From: Cytophagaceae bacterium
Lineage (GTDB): Bacteria; Bacteroidota; Bacteroidia; Cytophagales; Spirosomataceae
DNA length: 64,000 bases
Assembly (NCBI GenBank): GCA_017984215.1
Contig: JAGOAA010000001.1
Coordinates: 1 to 64,000, forward strand
Direction of reading: 5' to 3'
This document shows, in pieces, positions 40,767 through 49,323 of the stretch (the stretch's first letter is position 1; each line of letters opens with the position of its first letter). The translations under genes were made by a program, and so were the position numbers. A model generated the notes under the pieces. That model was given only the letters and a program-made list of their open reading frames with translations, made no database searches and was not told the origin of the DNA.

Positions 40767-41765
40767 ATGTTGAAAGATCGATTTATATCCTTGATAGCTA
40801 ATTTGCATATTTATTTTAAGGATTCATCCAACAAAGAAAAAATTGAATTATTTATAGAAAGGGCCAAAAATGAGAATGCATGGTTTTCCGATATTTTGAT
40901 TCGGAATGCTATGGAAGCGATTGATAATCAATTTTTTGATCAGGCTATTTGGGACATGTTTTTTCAAAAATATCCTGTTAAGTCTAATTCCACTAAACAA
41001 GTTGGTTTAATTCTTTCTGGGAATTTGCCTGCAGTCGGAATGCACGATTTACTGATGTGTTTGGCTGCTGGTCATCACGTTGTTATAAAATTAAGTTCGC
41101 AGGATAAAGCGTTGATGCAATTGTATGTAGAAGCAATCAATTCACTCGATTCCTCTTTTACTATTGATATTGTAGAAAGATTACCCAAGGTTGACGCGGT
41201 GATCGCTACGGGTTCCGACTTTTCGTCTGCGTATTTTGCCAATTATTTTGCTAAAGTCCCTCACATAATTCGGAAGAATAGAAGTTCTGTTGCCGTTCTA
41301 ACAGGTAATGAATCTACGGCCGATTTTGAAGGCCTTGCTGGGGATATTTTCACTTATTATGGATTGGGTTGTCGGAATGTGTCTACGATTGCAGTACCAG
41401 CCGATTATGATTTAATACCCTTATTTGATGTATTGACTGGGGTAGATTGGGTTTTAAACCACACAAAGTATTCCAACAATTACCAGTATCACAAAACATT
41501 ACTTCTTTTAAATCAAGTGCCACATTTCGATTTAGGTAATTTAATTGTCACGGAAAATGAGGCCCTCGTATCCCCTGTTGGCGTATTGCATGTACACAGA
41601 TATGCATCTACTGAAGCTCTTATGTTGTGGTTGAACCAACACAAAGATAAGATTCAATGCCTTGTGGGAATGAATCAAATACCTTTTGGTCAAGCACAAA
41701 TGCCAGCCTTGGATGATTTTGCTGATGGGGTGAATACCTATGAATTCTTAGTTAATTTGTCGTAG
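40767..41765 (+). CDS. LuxC-like acyl-CoA reductase
   Basis: A 332-residue protein of the LuxC/aldehyde dehydrogenase fold. Motifs include GLILSGNLPAVGMHDLL (Gly-rich loop), DAVIATGSDFSSAYFANYF and the catalytic Cys in YYGLGCRNVSTI at about residue 202. It is much shorter than LuxC (about 480), lacking N- and C-terminal parts, as in other Bacteroidota homologs. It may reduce acyl-CoA or acyl groups to an aldehyde with NADPH. No luxD, luxE, luxAB or decarbonylase lies nearby. The 3' end overlaps the PAP2 gene by 28 nt. Confidence 0.82.
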   Translation: MLKDRFISLIANLHIYFKDSSNKEKIELFIERAKNENAWFSDILIRNAMEAIDNQFFDQAIWDMFFQKYPVKSNSTKQVGLILSGNLPAVGMHDLLMCLAAGHHVVIKLSSQDKALMQLYVEAINSLDSSFTIDIVERLPKVDAVIATGSDFSSAYFANYFAKVPHIIRKNRSSVAVLTGNESTADFEGLAGDIFTYYGLGCRNVSTIAVPADYDLIPLFDVLTGVDWVLNHTKYSNNYQYHKTLLLLNQVPHFDLGNLIVTENEALVSPVGVLHVHRYASTEALMLWLNQHKDKIQCLVGMNQIPFGQAQMPALDDFADGVNTYEFLVNLS

Positions 41766-42286
41766 ACTAATTTCTTAAGAAGGATTGCACCCGACAAGCC
41801 AATAAATGCGCCTGTCAATACATCGAGGGGATAGTGTACGCCCAAGTATATTCTACTGTAAGAAACGATAGCGGCCCAAATAAATAGAAAGGCGCCAAGG
41901 CTTTTGTTTTTTGTTAATAAATAGAAGCATAAGGCTACTGCAAAAGCATTTGCTGCATGCGATGAGCAAAATCCATATAATCCCCCTGCCCCATTGGGTG
42001 TATGAATCCATGCTTGAAATTCTTCTACGTGGCTGGGTCTCAGTCTTTTTAAGAGGGGCTTTAATAAACTAGAGGAAATTTGATCTGCCCACAAAATGGA
42101 TAAAACGATATACAATAAAGCCGCTTTGATTGCTTTTTGATTTGATTGATATATTTTCCAAACCAAAAATGCATAGAATGGGATCCAGACGTATTTGTTG
42201 GACATAAAAATCATGATTGAATCCATCGCATCCGTATGCGATTCATTAATCATTTTAAATAACGTTATATCCCAATCTGGAAACAT
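41738..42286 (-). CDS. PAP2-family membrane phosphatase
   Basis: A 182-residue integral membrane phosphatase. The three PAP2 motifs are present: KPLLKRLRPSH, CSSHAANAFAVAL (SxHA variant of PSGH) and SRIYLGVHYPLDVL. About five membrane helices are visible. It probably dephosphorylates a lipid pyrophosphate such as undecaprenyl diphosphate or phosphatidic acid. It starts 3 nt after trpS, so it is the second gene of a trpS operon, and it overlaps the LuxC-like gene tail to tail. Confidence 0.9.
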   Translation of the reverse strand: MFPDWDITLFKMINESHTDAMDSIMIFMSNKYVWIPFYAFLVWKIYQSNQKAIKAALLYIVLSILWADQISSSLLKPLLKRLRPSHVEEFQAWIHTPNGAGGLYGFCSSHAANAFAVALCFYLLTKNKSLGAFLFIWAAIVSYSRIYLGVHYPLDVLTGAFIGLSGAILLKKLVYDKLTKNS

Positions 42287-42289
42287 AGC

Positions 42290-43261
42290 TTAAAATTTAA
42301 ATACCTCTCTAACTCGAGCTAAGGTAGCCGCAGCGATGGGTTCTACCTTCTTTTCGCCAATTTCAAGTTTTTCCTCAATGAGTTTTGGGTTATTCATGTA
42401 ATAATCGAATTTTTCACGTGCTTCTTTGAAATATTCGAGCATTAATCCATGTAAGGCTTGTTTAGCATGTCCATAACCATATCCTCCTGCCAGATAATTT
42501 TCACGCATTTCTGCCGTTTGTTCAGGTGTCGCAATGAGTTGGTATAATTTGAATGTTATGTCCGCATCGGGATTTTTGGGGTCTTCCAGAGGAGTTGAAT
42601 CGGATTCAATTTTCTTGATTTGTTTCAGTAAATCTTTTTCCGGTAAGAAAATATCAATGTAGTTATTAAGCGATTTGCTCATTTTGTTGCCGTCAATACC
42701 CGGAATCGTCATGACTGATTCATTTATAGATGCCTCAGGGATAACGAAAATATCTTTTTCTGCCATCCGATTGAAGGTCCCGGCCATATCTCTTGTCATT
42801 TCAATATGTTGGCGTTGATCCTTACCAACAGGTATCAACTCCGCATCATATAAAACAATATCAGCCGCTTGTAAAACGGGGTACGTAAATAGACCAGCAT
42901 TGACATTAGCCATTTGTGTGGATTTGTCTTTGAAGCTATGTGCATTCGCGAGCATCGGGTATGGAGTAACACAATTTAGGTACCACATGATCTCCGTGTG
43001 GAAGCTTGCCAATTTTGACTGTCGGTAGAAATAATTCTTTTCAGTATCAAATCCAAAGGCCAGCCAAGCTGCAGCGATCGATAATGTATTTGCGCGAATT
43101 TGTTCGCCATCACGAAGGCTCGTCAACGTATGGAGATCTGCGATAAATAAGAATGATTCGTTACCAGGCTTTTTTGAAAGTTCGATTGCGGGCATGATAG
43201 CCCCTAATATGTTCCCTAAATGAGGTTTTCCTGAAGATTGGATACCAGTTAAAATGCGCAT
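42290..43261 (-). CDS. trpS: Tryptophan--tRNA ligase
   Basis: Class I aminoacyl-tRNA synthetase of 323 residues that charges tRNA-Trp. The HIGH-equivalent is SSGKPHLGNILGA near the N-terminus and the KMSKS loop is GNKMSKSLNNYID. The adenylate region VGKDQRQHIEMTRDMA is also conserved. Standard length and layout. A promoter-like TTG-N21-GATTTTTG (one mismatch) lies 20 nt upstream at 43281-43312 on the minus strand. PAP2 follows 3 nt downstream. Confidence 0.95.
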   Translation of the reverse strand: MRILTGIQSSGKPHLGNILGAIMPAIELSKKPGNESFLFIADLHTLTSLRDGEQIRANTLSIAAAWLAFGFDTEKNYFYRQSKLASFHTEIMWYLNCVTPYPMLANAHSFKDKSTQMANVNAGLFTYPVLQAADIVLYDAELIPVGKDQRQHIEMTRDMAGTFNRMAEKDIFVIPEASINESVMTIPGIDGNKMSKSLNNYIDIFLPEKDLLKQIKKIESDSTPLEDPKNPDADITFKLYQLIATPEQTAEMRENYLAGGYGYGHAKQALHGLMLEYFKEAREKFDYYMNNPKLIEEKLEIGEKKVEPIAAATLARVREVFKF

Positions 43262-43280
43262 AAATCAATTAAAAATTTTA

Positions 43281-43312
43281 CAAAAATCACGAAATTCATT
43301 CAATTCTCCCAA
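43281..43312 (-). promoter_or_regulatory. Probable trpS promoter
   Basis: On the minus strand TTG (43310-43312), 21 nt spacer, GATTTTTG (43281-43288), one mismatch to TAnnTTTG. It ends 19 nt before the trpS ATG. Confidence 0.4.
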
Positions 43313-43403
43313 TATATTTTTTGTCATCAAATTGTGTCCTTAACCCATGGGCTTTCTGCTAATTTTTCGCTAATTTCGTTTACCTAAAATTTATCGATTT
43401 TAC

Positions 43404-44078
43404 ATGTCCATCTCCCCTGGTCTACTAACCTTTTTGACTGATTTGAAAGCGAATAATTCGAGAGAATGGTTTGCGGCTAATAAAGGTGTTTATGACCTTG
43501 AAAAAGGGAAATTTGATAAGTTAATCGAGCAGCTTATTCTTTCGTATAGCGAATTTGAAAACATGGTTGGGGTTGAGCGCAAGCACTGCTCCTACCGCAT
43601 CTACCGAGATGTGCGTTTTTCCAAAAACAAAGATCCCTACAAGACATGGTTTTCCGCTAGTTTCTCAGAAGGAGGTCGTCGATCTGGCTTCATGGATTAT
43701 TACTTACACATTGAACCCGGAGGTAAATCGTTTTTAGGAGGCGGGATGTATAACCCGACACCGGATCAGATGGCTAAATATCGCCAGGAAGTTGATTATA
43801 ACGGGGGCGCATTACGTAAGATTGTCGAGTCATCGCAATTTGCTGACACGTTCGGTACTGCAGAAGGAGAAATGCTTCAAAAAGTTCCTAAGGGTTTTGA
43901 TCCTTCACCGGAGGATACGCCTTATATACGTCGTAAGCAATTGTTTTATTGGAAGCATTATACGGATAAGCAGCTAATGCAAGATGATTTCATCGCGCAA
44001 TTGATGACTGATTCGAAGGTGATGAAGCCATTCTTGGATTTTTTGAACACCACTTTTTTTGATAAAGAACCTTTTTAA
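43404..44078 (+). CDS. DUF2461 family protein
   Basis: A 224-residue protein. The start SISPGLLTFLTDLKANNSRE followed by WFAANKGVYDLEKGKF is the DUF2461 N-terminal signature, and FSKNKDPYKTWFSASFSEGG with DYYLHIEPGGKSFLGGGMYN follows. No catalytic motif can be assigned with certainty. The fold is probably alpha/beta and cytosolic. Function unknown. It lies 13 nt before dnaE and is very probably cotranscribed with it. Confidence 0.88.
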   Translation: MSISPGLLTFLTDLKANNSREWFAANKGVYDLEKGKFDKLIEQLILSYSEFENMVGVERKHCSYRIYRDVRFSKNKDPYKTWFSASFSEGGRRSGFMDYYLHIEPGGKSFLGGGMYNPTPDQMAKYRQEVDYNGGALRKIVESSQFADTFGTAEGEMLQKVPKGFDPSPEDTPYIRRKQLFYWKHYTDKQLMQDDFIAQLMTDSKVMKPFLDFLNTTFFDKEPF

Positions 44079-44091
44079 TACCATTTGATAT

Positions 44092-47000
44092 ATGCAATTC
44101 TCGCATTTACATAATCACTCGCAGTTTTCATTATTGGATGGAGCATCGAAAATATCATCGATGTTTAAAAAGGCGAAGGCTGATAACATGCCTGCCGTAG
44201 CCATTACCGATCACGGTAATATGTTTGGTGTATTTCAATTTGTTGCTGAAGCAGGTAAGCAAGGGGTTAAACCTATTGTGGGGTGTGAATTTTATTTGGT
44301 TGCCGATCGGCATAAGCAGGTTTTTACGAAAGAAGTTAAGGATAAGCGTTACCATCAATTGTTTCTGGCTAAGAATCCAGAAGGTTATCAAAACTTAGTG
44401 AAGCTTTGTTCATTAGGGTTCATGGAGGGTATGTATTCTAAATACCCGCGTATCGATAAAGAACTCGTTTTAAAATACCATAAAGGTCTTATTGCAACAA
44501 CTTGTTGTTTAGGCGCGTCAGTACCTCAAGCTATTCTTCGTTCTGGCGAAGAGGAAGCAGAAAAAGAGTTTAAATGGTGGTTGGATTTATTTGGCGAGGA
44601 CTATTACATTGAAGTACAGAACCATCATATCCCTGAACAACAGACAGTTAACGAGATTTTGTTAAAGTTTGCCAAGAAGTATAATGTGAAAGTGATTGCT
44701 TCTAATGATAGCCATTATTTGGATCAAAAGGATGCCAATGCGCACGATATTCTTTTGTGTATCAATACAGGCGAAAAGCAGGCCACTCCTACCTATAAAG
44801 ATATCGATGACGGATCTGAGATGAAAGGCAAGCGTTTTGCTTTTTACAATGATCAATTTTATTTCAAGACAACGGAAGAAATGACCAAATTATGGTCTCA
44901 TGTTCCAGAGGCTATTGATAATACGAATGAGATTGTAGGTAAAGTTGAAACCTTGAAATTGACCAAGGATGTGATGTTGCCGAATTTCCAGATACCGACG
45001 AATTTTCAATCCCAGGATGATTATTTGGAACATTTGACCATGGAGGGTGCAAAGAAGCGCTATGTGGATATTGACCAAGTGGTAGAGGAACGCATTCGCT
45101 TTGAATTATATACGATTCGGACGATGGGTTTTGCGGGTTACTTCTTGATTGTGGCTGATTTTATTCAAGCTGGCCGGGATTTGGGGGTTTATGTGGGGCC
45201 TGGTCGGGGATCTGCTGCGGGTTCGGTGGTTGCTTATTGTTTGGGGATTACCAATATTGATCCGATTAAATACAATCTCCTTTTTGAGCGTTTCTTGAAT
45301 CCTGATCGGAAGTCATTACCCGATATTGATACGGACTTTGATGATGAAGGCCGACAAAAAGTTATCGATTACGTCGTAGACAAATACGGAAAGAATCAGG
45401 TTGCCCATATTGCGACCTATGGTACGATGGCCGCCAAAATGTCTATCAAAGACGTTGCGCGTGTATTGGACTTACCCCTATCGGAATCTAATGCCTTAGC
45501 CAAATTAGTTCCAGAAAAGCCAAAAATAACCTTAGAGCGTATTTTCAATGCGCCTTTGAATGGAGATAAGAGTTTAGCAGATAAAGAAGGCTTAAATCCT
45601 GAAGAGATTGAGCAGGTCAAGCAATTACGTCAGATTAAAGAATCAGGTGGCTTACCGGCAACGGTTATTGAAAATGCGTTGGTTTTGGAAGGTTCTGTTC
45701 GTGGAACAGGTATTCACGCGGCAGGTATCATCATCGCACCTTCTGATTTGACTGATATTTTGCCGGTAGCGGCTTCTAAAGATGTAGCCCTACTAATTAC
45801 GCAATACGATGGATCTGTGATTGAGAATGCGGGTGTGATTAAGATGGACTTTTTGGGTTTAAAGACCCTGTCCATTTTAAAGGAGGCCGTTCGATTAATC
45901 AAGCAAAACCATGGCGTTACGATTGTCTTGGATGATTTGCCATTGGATGATAAGTTGACATTTGAATTATACCAACGAGCAGAGACGAATGGAACATTCC
46001 AATTTGAATCTCCGGGAATGCAAAAACATTTACGTGATTTAAAGCCCGATCAATTCTCGGATTTAATTGCCATGAATGCCTTGTTCCGTCCAGGCCCAAT
46101 GGTCTATATACCGAATTACATTGCGCGTAAACACGGTCGGGAAGCGATTGAATACGATTTACCAGAAATGGAAGAGTATTTGAATGATACCTATGGGATT
46201 ACGGTTTACCAGGAGCAAGTGATGTTGCTTTCGCAGAAATTGGCAAATTTCTCTAAAGGAGATGCCGATGTGTTGCGTAAAGCAATGGGAAAGAAAGATA
46301 AGGCGACGATTGACAAGATGAAAGGCAAGTTCATGGAAGGTGGACAGGCAAATAATCATCCAGCGCCTAAGTTGGAAAAGATTTGGACCGACTGGGAAGC
46401 TTTTGCACAATATGCCTTTAATAAGTCTCACTCAACATGTTACGGATTAGTTGCCTATCAAACGGGTTATTTAAAAGCTAATTATCCATCCGAATTCATG
46501 GCCGCGGTTCTTTCGAATTCTCTAGGGAATATTGAAAAGATTACCTTCTTCATGGATGAGTGTAAGCGTATGGGAATTCCTTTATTGGTTCCCGATGTGA
46601 ATGAATCGTCTCGTTCTTTCGCGGTTAATAAAAAAGGGCATATTCGTTTTGGTCTAGGAGCTATTAAAGGCGTAGGTGAAGCTGCCGTTGATGCTATTGT
46701 AGAAGAGCGTACCAAAAATGGCGAATATAAAGATATTTATGATTTTGTTTCTCGGGTCAATGTACGTCAAGTGAACAAACGCAGTATGGAGTCGTTGGCC
46801 TTAGCGGGTGCATTTGATTGTTTCGCAGAGGTACAGCGTTCGCATTATTTTGCGATGGACGATGGCACGACATTTATTGATAAAATTGTACGATATGCTT
46901 CTCGCATGGCAGAATTGAAGGCGGAAGCAACGCAGTCTTTATTCGGTGATTTAGGCGCTGGTACAGGCAATGATATCGCGAAGCCTCGTTTACCCGTATC

Positions 47001-47652
47001 AGAGACCTGGTCGGTTATGGAGCAATTAAAGAATGAGAAAGAGGTTGTTGGGGTCTACATTTCGGGACATCCACTGGATGAATACAAGGTTGAGATTCAA
47101 AACTTCACTAATTCGACGGTTTCACAATTGGATTCCAAACCCGGTGCGGTTCAATCTGTAGCAGGAATAGTTACAAAAATGAATGTGCGGACATCTGCTA
47201 ATGGAAATCAGTTCATGATATTTACCTTGGAAGATTATTCGGGTAATTATGAATTTGCACTCTTTGGGAAAGATTACATCGAATTTGAACGATTTATTGG
47301 TCAGGACCGGATGTTGTTTTTACAAGGTTCTTACCAACAAAAAAACCGCTACATGGAGCAGATGGTCTTCAAGATTCAATCCATCGAACTGCTTTCAGAG
47401 GTTTTGGAAGAGCGGACGAAGGAAATGAAACTTTCGCTTCACTTAAAGCACTTGACTCCGTCTTTAATGGATAATTTATTCGATGTATTGGATCGAAACA
47501 AAGGGAACAAGAAATTAGTTATCGAAGTGTTTGACGAAGAGGAGAAATTGCAAATGGATTTTTTATCGCGGAAAATGCAAATTCGCATTGGAAAGACATT
47601 AATTGCTGATTTAATCGACTTAGAAAAGGTTGGCTTTCGATTAATTTCATAA
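44092..47652 (+). CDS. dnaE: DNA polymerase III alpha subunit
   Basis: Replicative polymerase catalytic subunit of 1186 residues. It has an N-terminal PHP domain (HLHNHSQFSLLDGASKIS, VAITDHGNMFG), the polymerase palm with PDIDTDFDDEGRQKVIDYV and GRGSAAGSVVAYCLGI, a finger segment (FNKSHSTCYGLVAYQTGYLK), HhH motifs, and an OB domain near residues 1020-1100 (VAGIVTKMNVRTSANG). PHP metal ligands appear intact, so proofreading-like activity may be possible. Length is typical of DnaE1. Encoded with DUF2461. Confidence 0.96.
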   Translation: MQFSHLHNHSQFSLLDGASKISSMFKKAKADNMPAVAITDHGNMFGVFQFVAEAGKQGVKPIVGCEFYLVADRHKQVFTKEVKDKRYHQLFLAKNPEGYQNLVKLCSLGFMEGMYSKYPRIDKELVLKYHKGLIATTCCLGASVPQAILRSGEEEAEKEFKWWLDLFGEDYYIEVQNHHIPEQQTVNEILLKFAKKYNVKVIASNDSHYLDQKDANAHDILLCINTGEKQATPTYKDIDDGSEMKGKRFAFYNDQFYFKTTEEMTKLWSHVPEAIDNTNEIVGKVETLKLTKDVMLPNFQIPTNFQSQDDYLEHLTMEGAKKRYVDIDQVVEERIRFELYTIRTMGFAGYFLIVADFIQAGRDLGVYVGPGRGSAAGSVVAYCLGITNIDPIKYNLLFERFLNPDRKSLPDIDTDFDDEGRQKVIDYVVDKYGKNQVAHIATYGTMAAKMSIKDVARVLDLPLSESNALAKLVPEKPKITLERIFNAPLNGDKSLADKEGLNPEEIEQVKQLRQIKESGGLPATVIENALVLEGSVRGTGIHAAGIIIAPSDLTDILPVAASKDVALLITQYDGSVIENAGVIKMDFLGLKTLSILKEAVRLIKQNHGVTIVLDDLPLDDKLTFELYQRAETNGTFQFESPGMQKHLRDLKPDQFSDLIAMNALFRPGPMVYIPNYIARKHGREAIEYDLPEMEEYLNDTYGITVYQEQVMLLSQKLANFSKGDADVLRKAMGKKDKATIDKMKGKFMEGGQANNHPAPKLEKIWTDWEAFAQYAFNKSHSTCYGLVAYQTGYLKANYPSEFMAAVLSNSLGNIEKITFFMDECKRMGIPLLVPDVNESSRSFAVNKKGHIRFGLGAIKGVGEAAVDAIVEERTKNGEYKDIYDFVSRVNVRQVNKRSMESLALAGAFDCFAEVQRSHYFAMDDGTTFIDKIVRYASRMAELKAEATQSLFGDLGAGTGNDIAKPRLPVSETWSVMEQLKNEKEVVGVYISGHPLDEYKVEIQNFTNSTVSQLDSKPGAVQSVAGIVTKMNVRTSANGNQFMIFTLEDYSGNYEFALFGKDYIEFERFIGQDRMLFLQGSYQQKNRYMEQMVFKIQSIELLSEVLEERTKEMKLSLHLKHLTPSLMDNLFDVLDRNKGNKKLVIEVFDEEEKLQMDFLSRKMQIRIGKTLIADLIDLEKVGFRLIS

Positions 47653-47691
47653 AATATTTGTCGGGAACTTATTCTTATACTTGAATTGTTA

Positions 47692-47699
47692 TAATTTTG
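47692..47699 (+). promoter_or_regulatory. Candidate -7 box of trxA
   Basis: TAATTTTG matches TAnnTTTG and ends 21 nt before ATG 47721. No TTG lies at 17-23 nt upstream, so only half of the promoter is supported. Confidence 0.4.
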
Positions 47700-47720
47700 A
47701 ACTTTAAAATAAACTAGCAC

Positions 47721-48044
47721 ATGGGAAAATATGTAGAGGCAACGGATGCCAACTTTCAAGAATTAATTAGTGGACCAACACCCGTATTAGTCGATTTCTG
47801 GGCTGAATGGTGTGGACCTTGTAAAATGATCGGGCCAATTGTAGAGGAATTAGCGGGAGATGTTGAAGGTCAGGCGGTTGTTGCAAAAATGAATGTAGAT
47901 GCTAATTCAGCTGTACCTGCATCATTGGGAATTCGTTCGATTCCTACGTTGATGGTATTTAAGAATGGCGAAATGGTTGAGCGTTTAGTAGGTGGAAATA
48001 TTCCAAAATCAGTTTTGGCTGAAACCCTTTTAAAGCACGCTTAA
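47721..48044 (+). CDS. trxA: Thioredoxin
   Basis: Cytosolic dithiol reductant of 107 residues. The active site AEWCGPCKM has Cys at residues 31 and 34, and the cis-Pro loop is RSIPTLMVFKNGE. Length and motifs are those of classical TrxA. Its stop codon directly abuts that of the convergent aminotransferase gene (48045), and its terminator hairpin is inside that gene at 48067-48099. Confidence 0.96.
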   Translation: MGKYVEATDANFQELISGPTPVLVDFWAEWCGPCKMIGPIVEELAGDVEGQAVVAKMNVDANSAVPASLGIRSIPTLMVFKNGEMVERLVGGNIPKSVLAETLLKHA

Positions 48045-49244
48045 TTAGCTTTTATAGACTTTATCCATGGCTTGTAACAAAATGTTGCAAGCCATTTTTA
48101 TTTCATCTAATGTGATCACCAAGGGTGGTGCAATGCGTAAGGAATTATCGCAAAAAAGAAACCAATCAGTTATTAGGCCATTGAGAATACAGGTGTCAAT
48201 TACCGCCTTTACGGTTTTGAAATCTTGCATTTCGACAGCAATCATGAGGCCTACTCCCCTAAAATCCTTGATGATGGGGTGAATTAATAATTGCTTGAAA
48301 AGTTGGTGCTTTTCTTCAATCTGCTCTAACAATCGATTATTTTGAATGTAGTTTAGGGTCGCTAAAGAAGCTGCACATGAAACAGGATGTCCTCCAAACG
48401 TCGTAATGTGACCTAAAACGGGTGCATATGAAAGCGTTTGCATCAACGATTCATTTGCTAAGAAAGCTCCAATGGGCATCCCCCCTCCCATTCCTTTAGC
48501 ACTAAGGAGAACATCTGGAATGATATCCATGGCTTGAAATGCCCAAAAAGTTCCTGTTCTGCCAAACCCTGTCTGAATTTCATCGAGTACTAATAGGCAG
48601 CCAACTTCTGTGCATCTAGCTCTTAGTGCTTTAAAATAGGCTTTAGAGGCCGTTTTTACGCCAGCCTCACCTCCTACGATTTCAATGAATATCGCAGCAG
48701 TTTTTATGGTTATTTGATTTAAATCATCAAGATTGCCATGTTGAATATGCCGCACGTCCGGTAATAGTGGTCGGAAGCTATTTTTGAATTGTTCGTCGCC
48801 TGCAAGTGACAAGGCACCTTGAGTTGCTCCATGGTAGGCGTTGTGACAAGCGATAATTTCCCGACGTTTTGTATATCGTTTGGCTAATTTCATGGCTCCT
48901 TCCACCGCTTCAGTACCTGAATTCGTAAAATATACTTGATTCAAGCTACTTGTATTTGTTGACTTAACTAAGGCTTCGGCTAATAATACTTGGGGACTCT
49001 GAATGTATTCACCATAAACCATAAGATGCATATATTGATCTAATTGATCTTTAATTGCCTGTACAACTTCAGGATTACGATGCCCGACATTCGAAACAGC
49101 AATGCCAGAAATCAGGTCGATGTATTTCTTGTCATCAACATCTGTTAAATAGATGTGTTCCGCCGACTTGATCTCCAATGCCAAAGGGGCATCGGACGTT
49201 GGCGCCATGTGTTTCTGAAAAAGTTGTCGGTGTGTAAATCCCAT
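48045..49244 (-). CDS. Class III (acetylornithine/4-aminobutyrate-type) aminotransferase
   Basis: PLP-dependent aminotransferase of 399 residues. Motifs: YFTNSGTEAVEGAMKLAKRY, cofactor Asp in LVLDEIQTGFGRTGTFWAF, and PLP-Lys in LLSAKGMGGGMPIGAF at about residue 250. The N-terminal HMAPTSDAPLALEIKSAEHI is like the ornithine/acetylornithine/GABA group. Amino-donor substrate cannot be fixed, since no arginine-biosynthesis genes are near. The last 20 codons encode a strong hairpin that is the terminator of trxA on the other strand. Confidence 0.9.
   Translation of the reverse strand: MGFTHRQLFQKHMAPTSDAPLALEIKSAEHIYLTDVDDKKYIDLISGIAVSNVGHRNPEVVQAIKDQLDQYMHLMVYGEYIQSPQVLLAEALVKSTNTSSLNQVYFTNSGTEAVEGAMKLAKRYTKRREIIACHNAYHGATQGALSLAGDEQFKNSFRPLLPDVRHIQHGNLDDLNQITIKTAAIFIEIVGGEAGVKTASKAYFKALRARCTEVGCLLVLDEIQTGFGRTGTFWAFQAMDIIPDVLLSAKGMGGGMPIGAFLANESLMQTLSYAPVLGHITTFGGHPVSCAASLATLNYIQNNRLLEQIEEKHQLFKQLLIHPIIKDFRGVGLMIAVEMQDFKTVKAVIDTCILNGLITDWFLFCDNSLRIAPPLVITLDEIKMACNILLQAMDKVYKS
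48067..48099 (+). terminator. trxA terminator inside the aminotransferase coding region
   Basis: ATGGCTTGTAACA (48067-48079) pairs with TGTTGCAAGCCAT (48083-48095), one G-T pair, three-base loop, then TTTTATTTC. It begins 23 nt after the trxA stop and lies in the 3'-terminal codons of the convergent aminotransferase. Confidence 0.82.
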
Positions 49245-49323
49245 ATTTTCTCAAATTTACTGCCTTTTATTAAATTATCAGTTTTTAACATGGTGTATTC
49301 CTATAATCTTCGAATCTTGCAGC

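Noticed and set aside
40767-41765. Bioluminescence locus
   Set aside because: A LuxC-like reductase alone, without luxA, luxB, luxD or luxE, does not support it.
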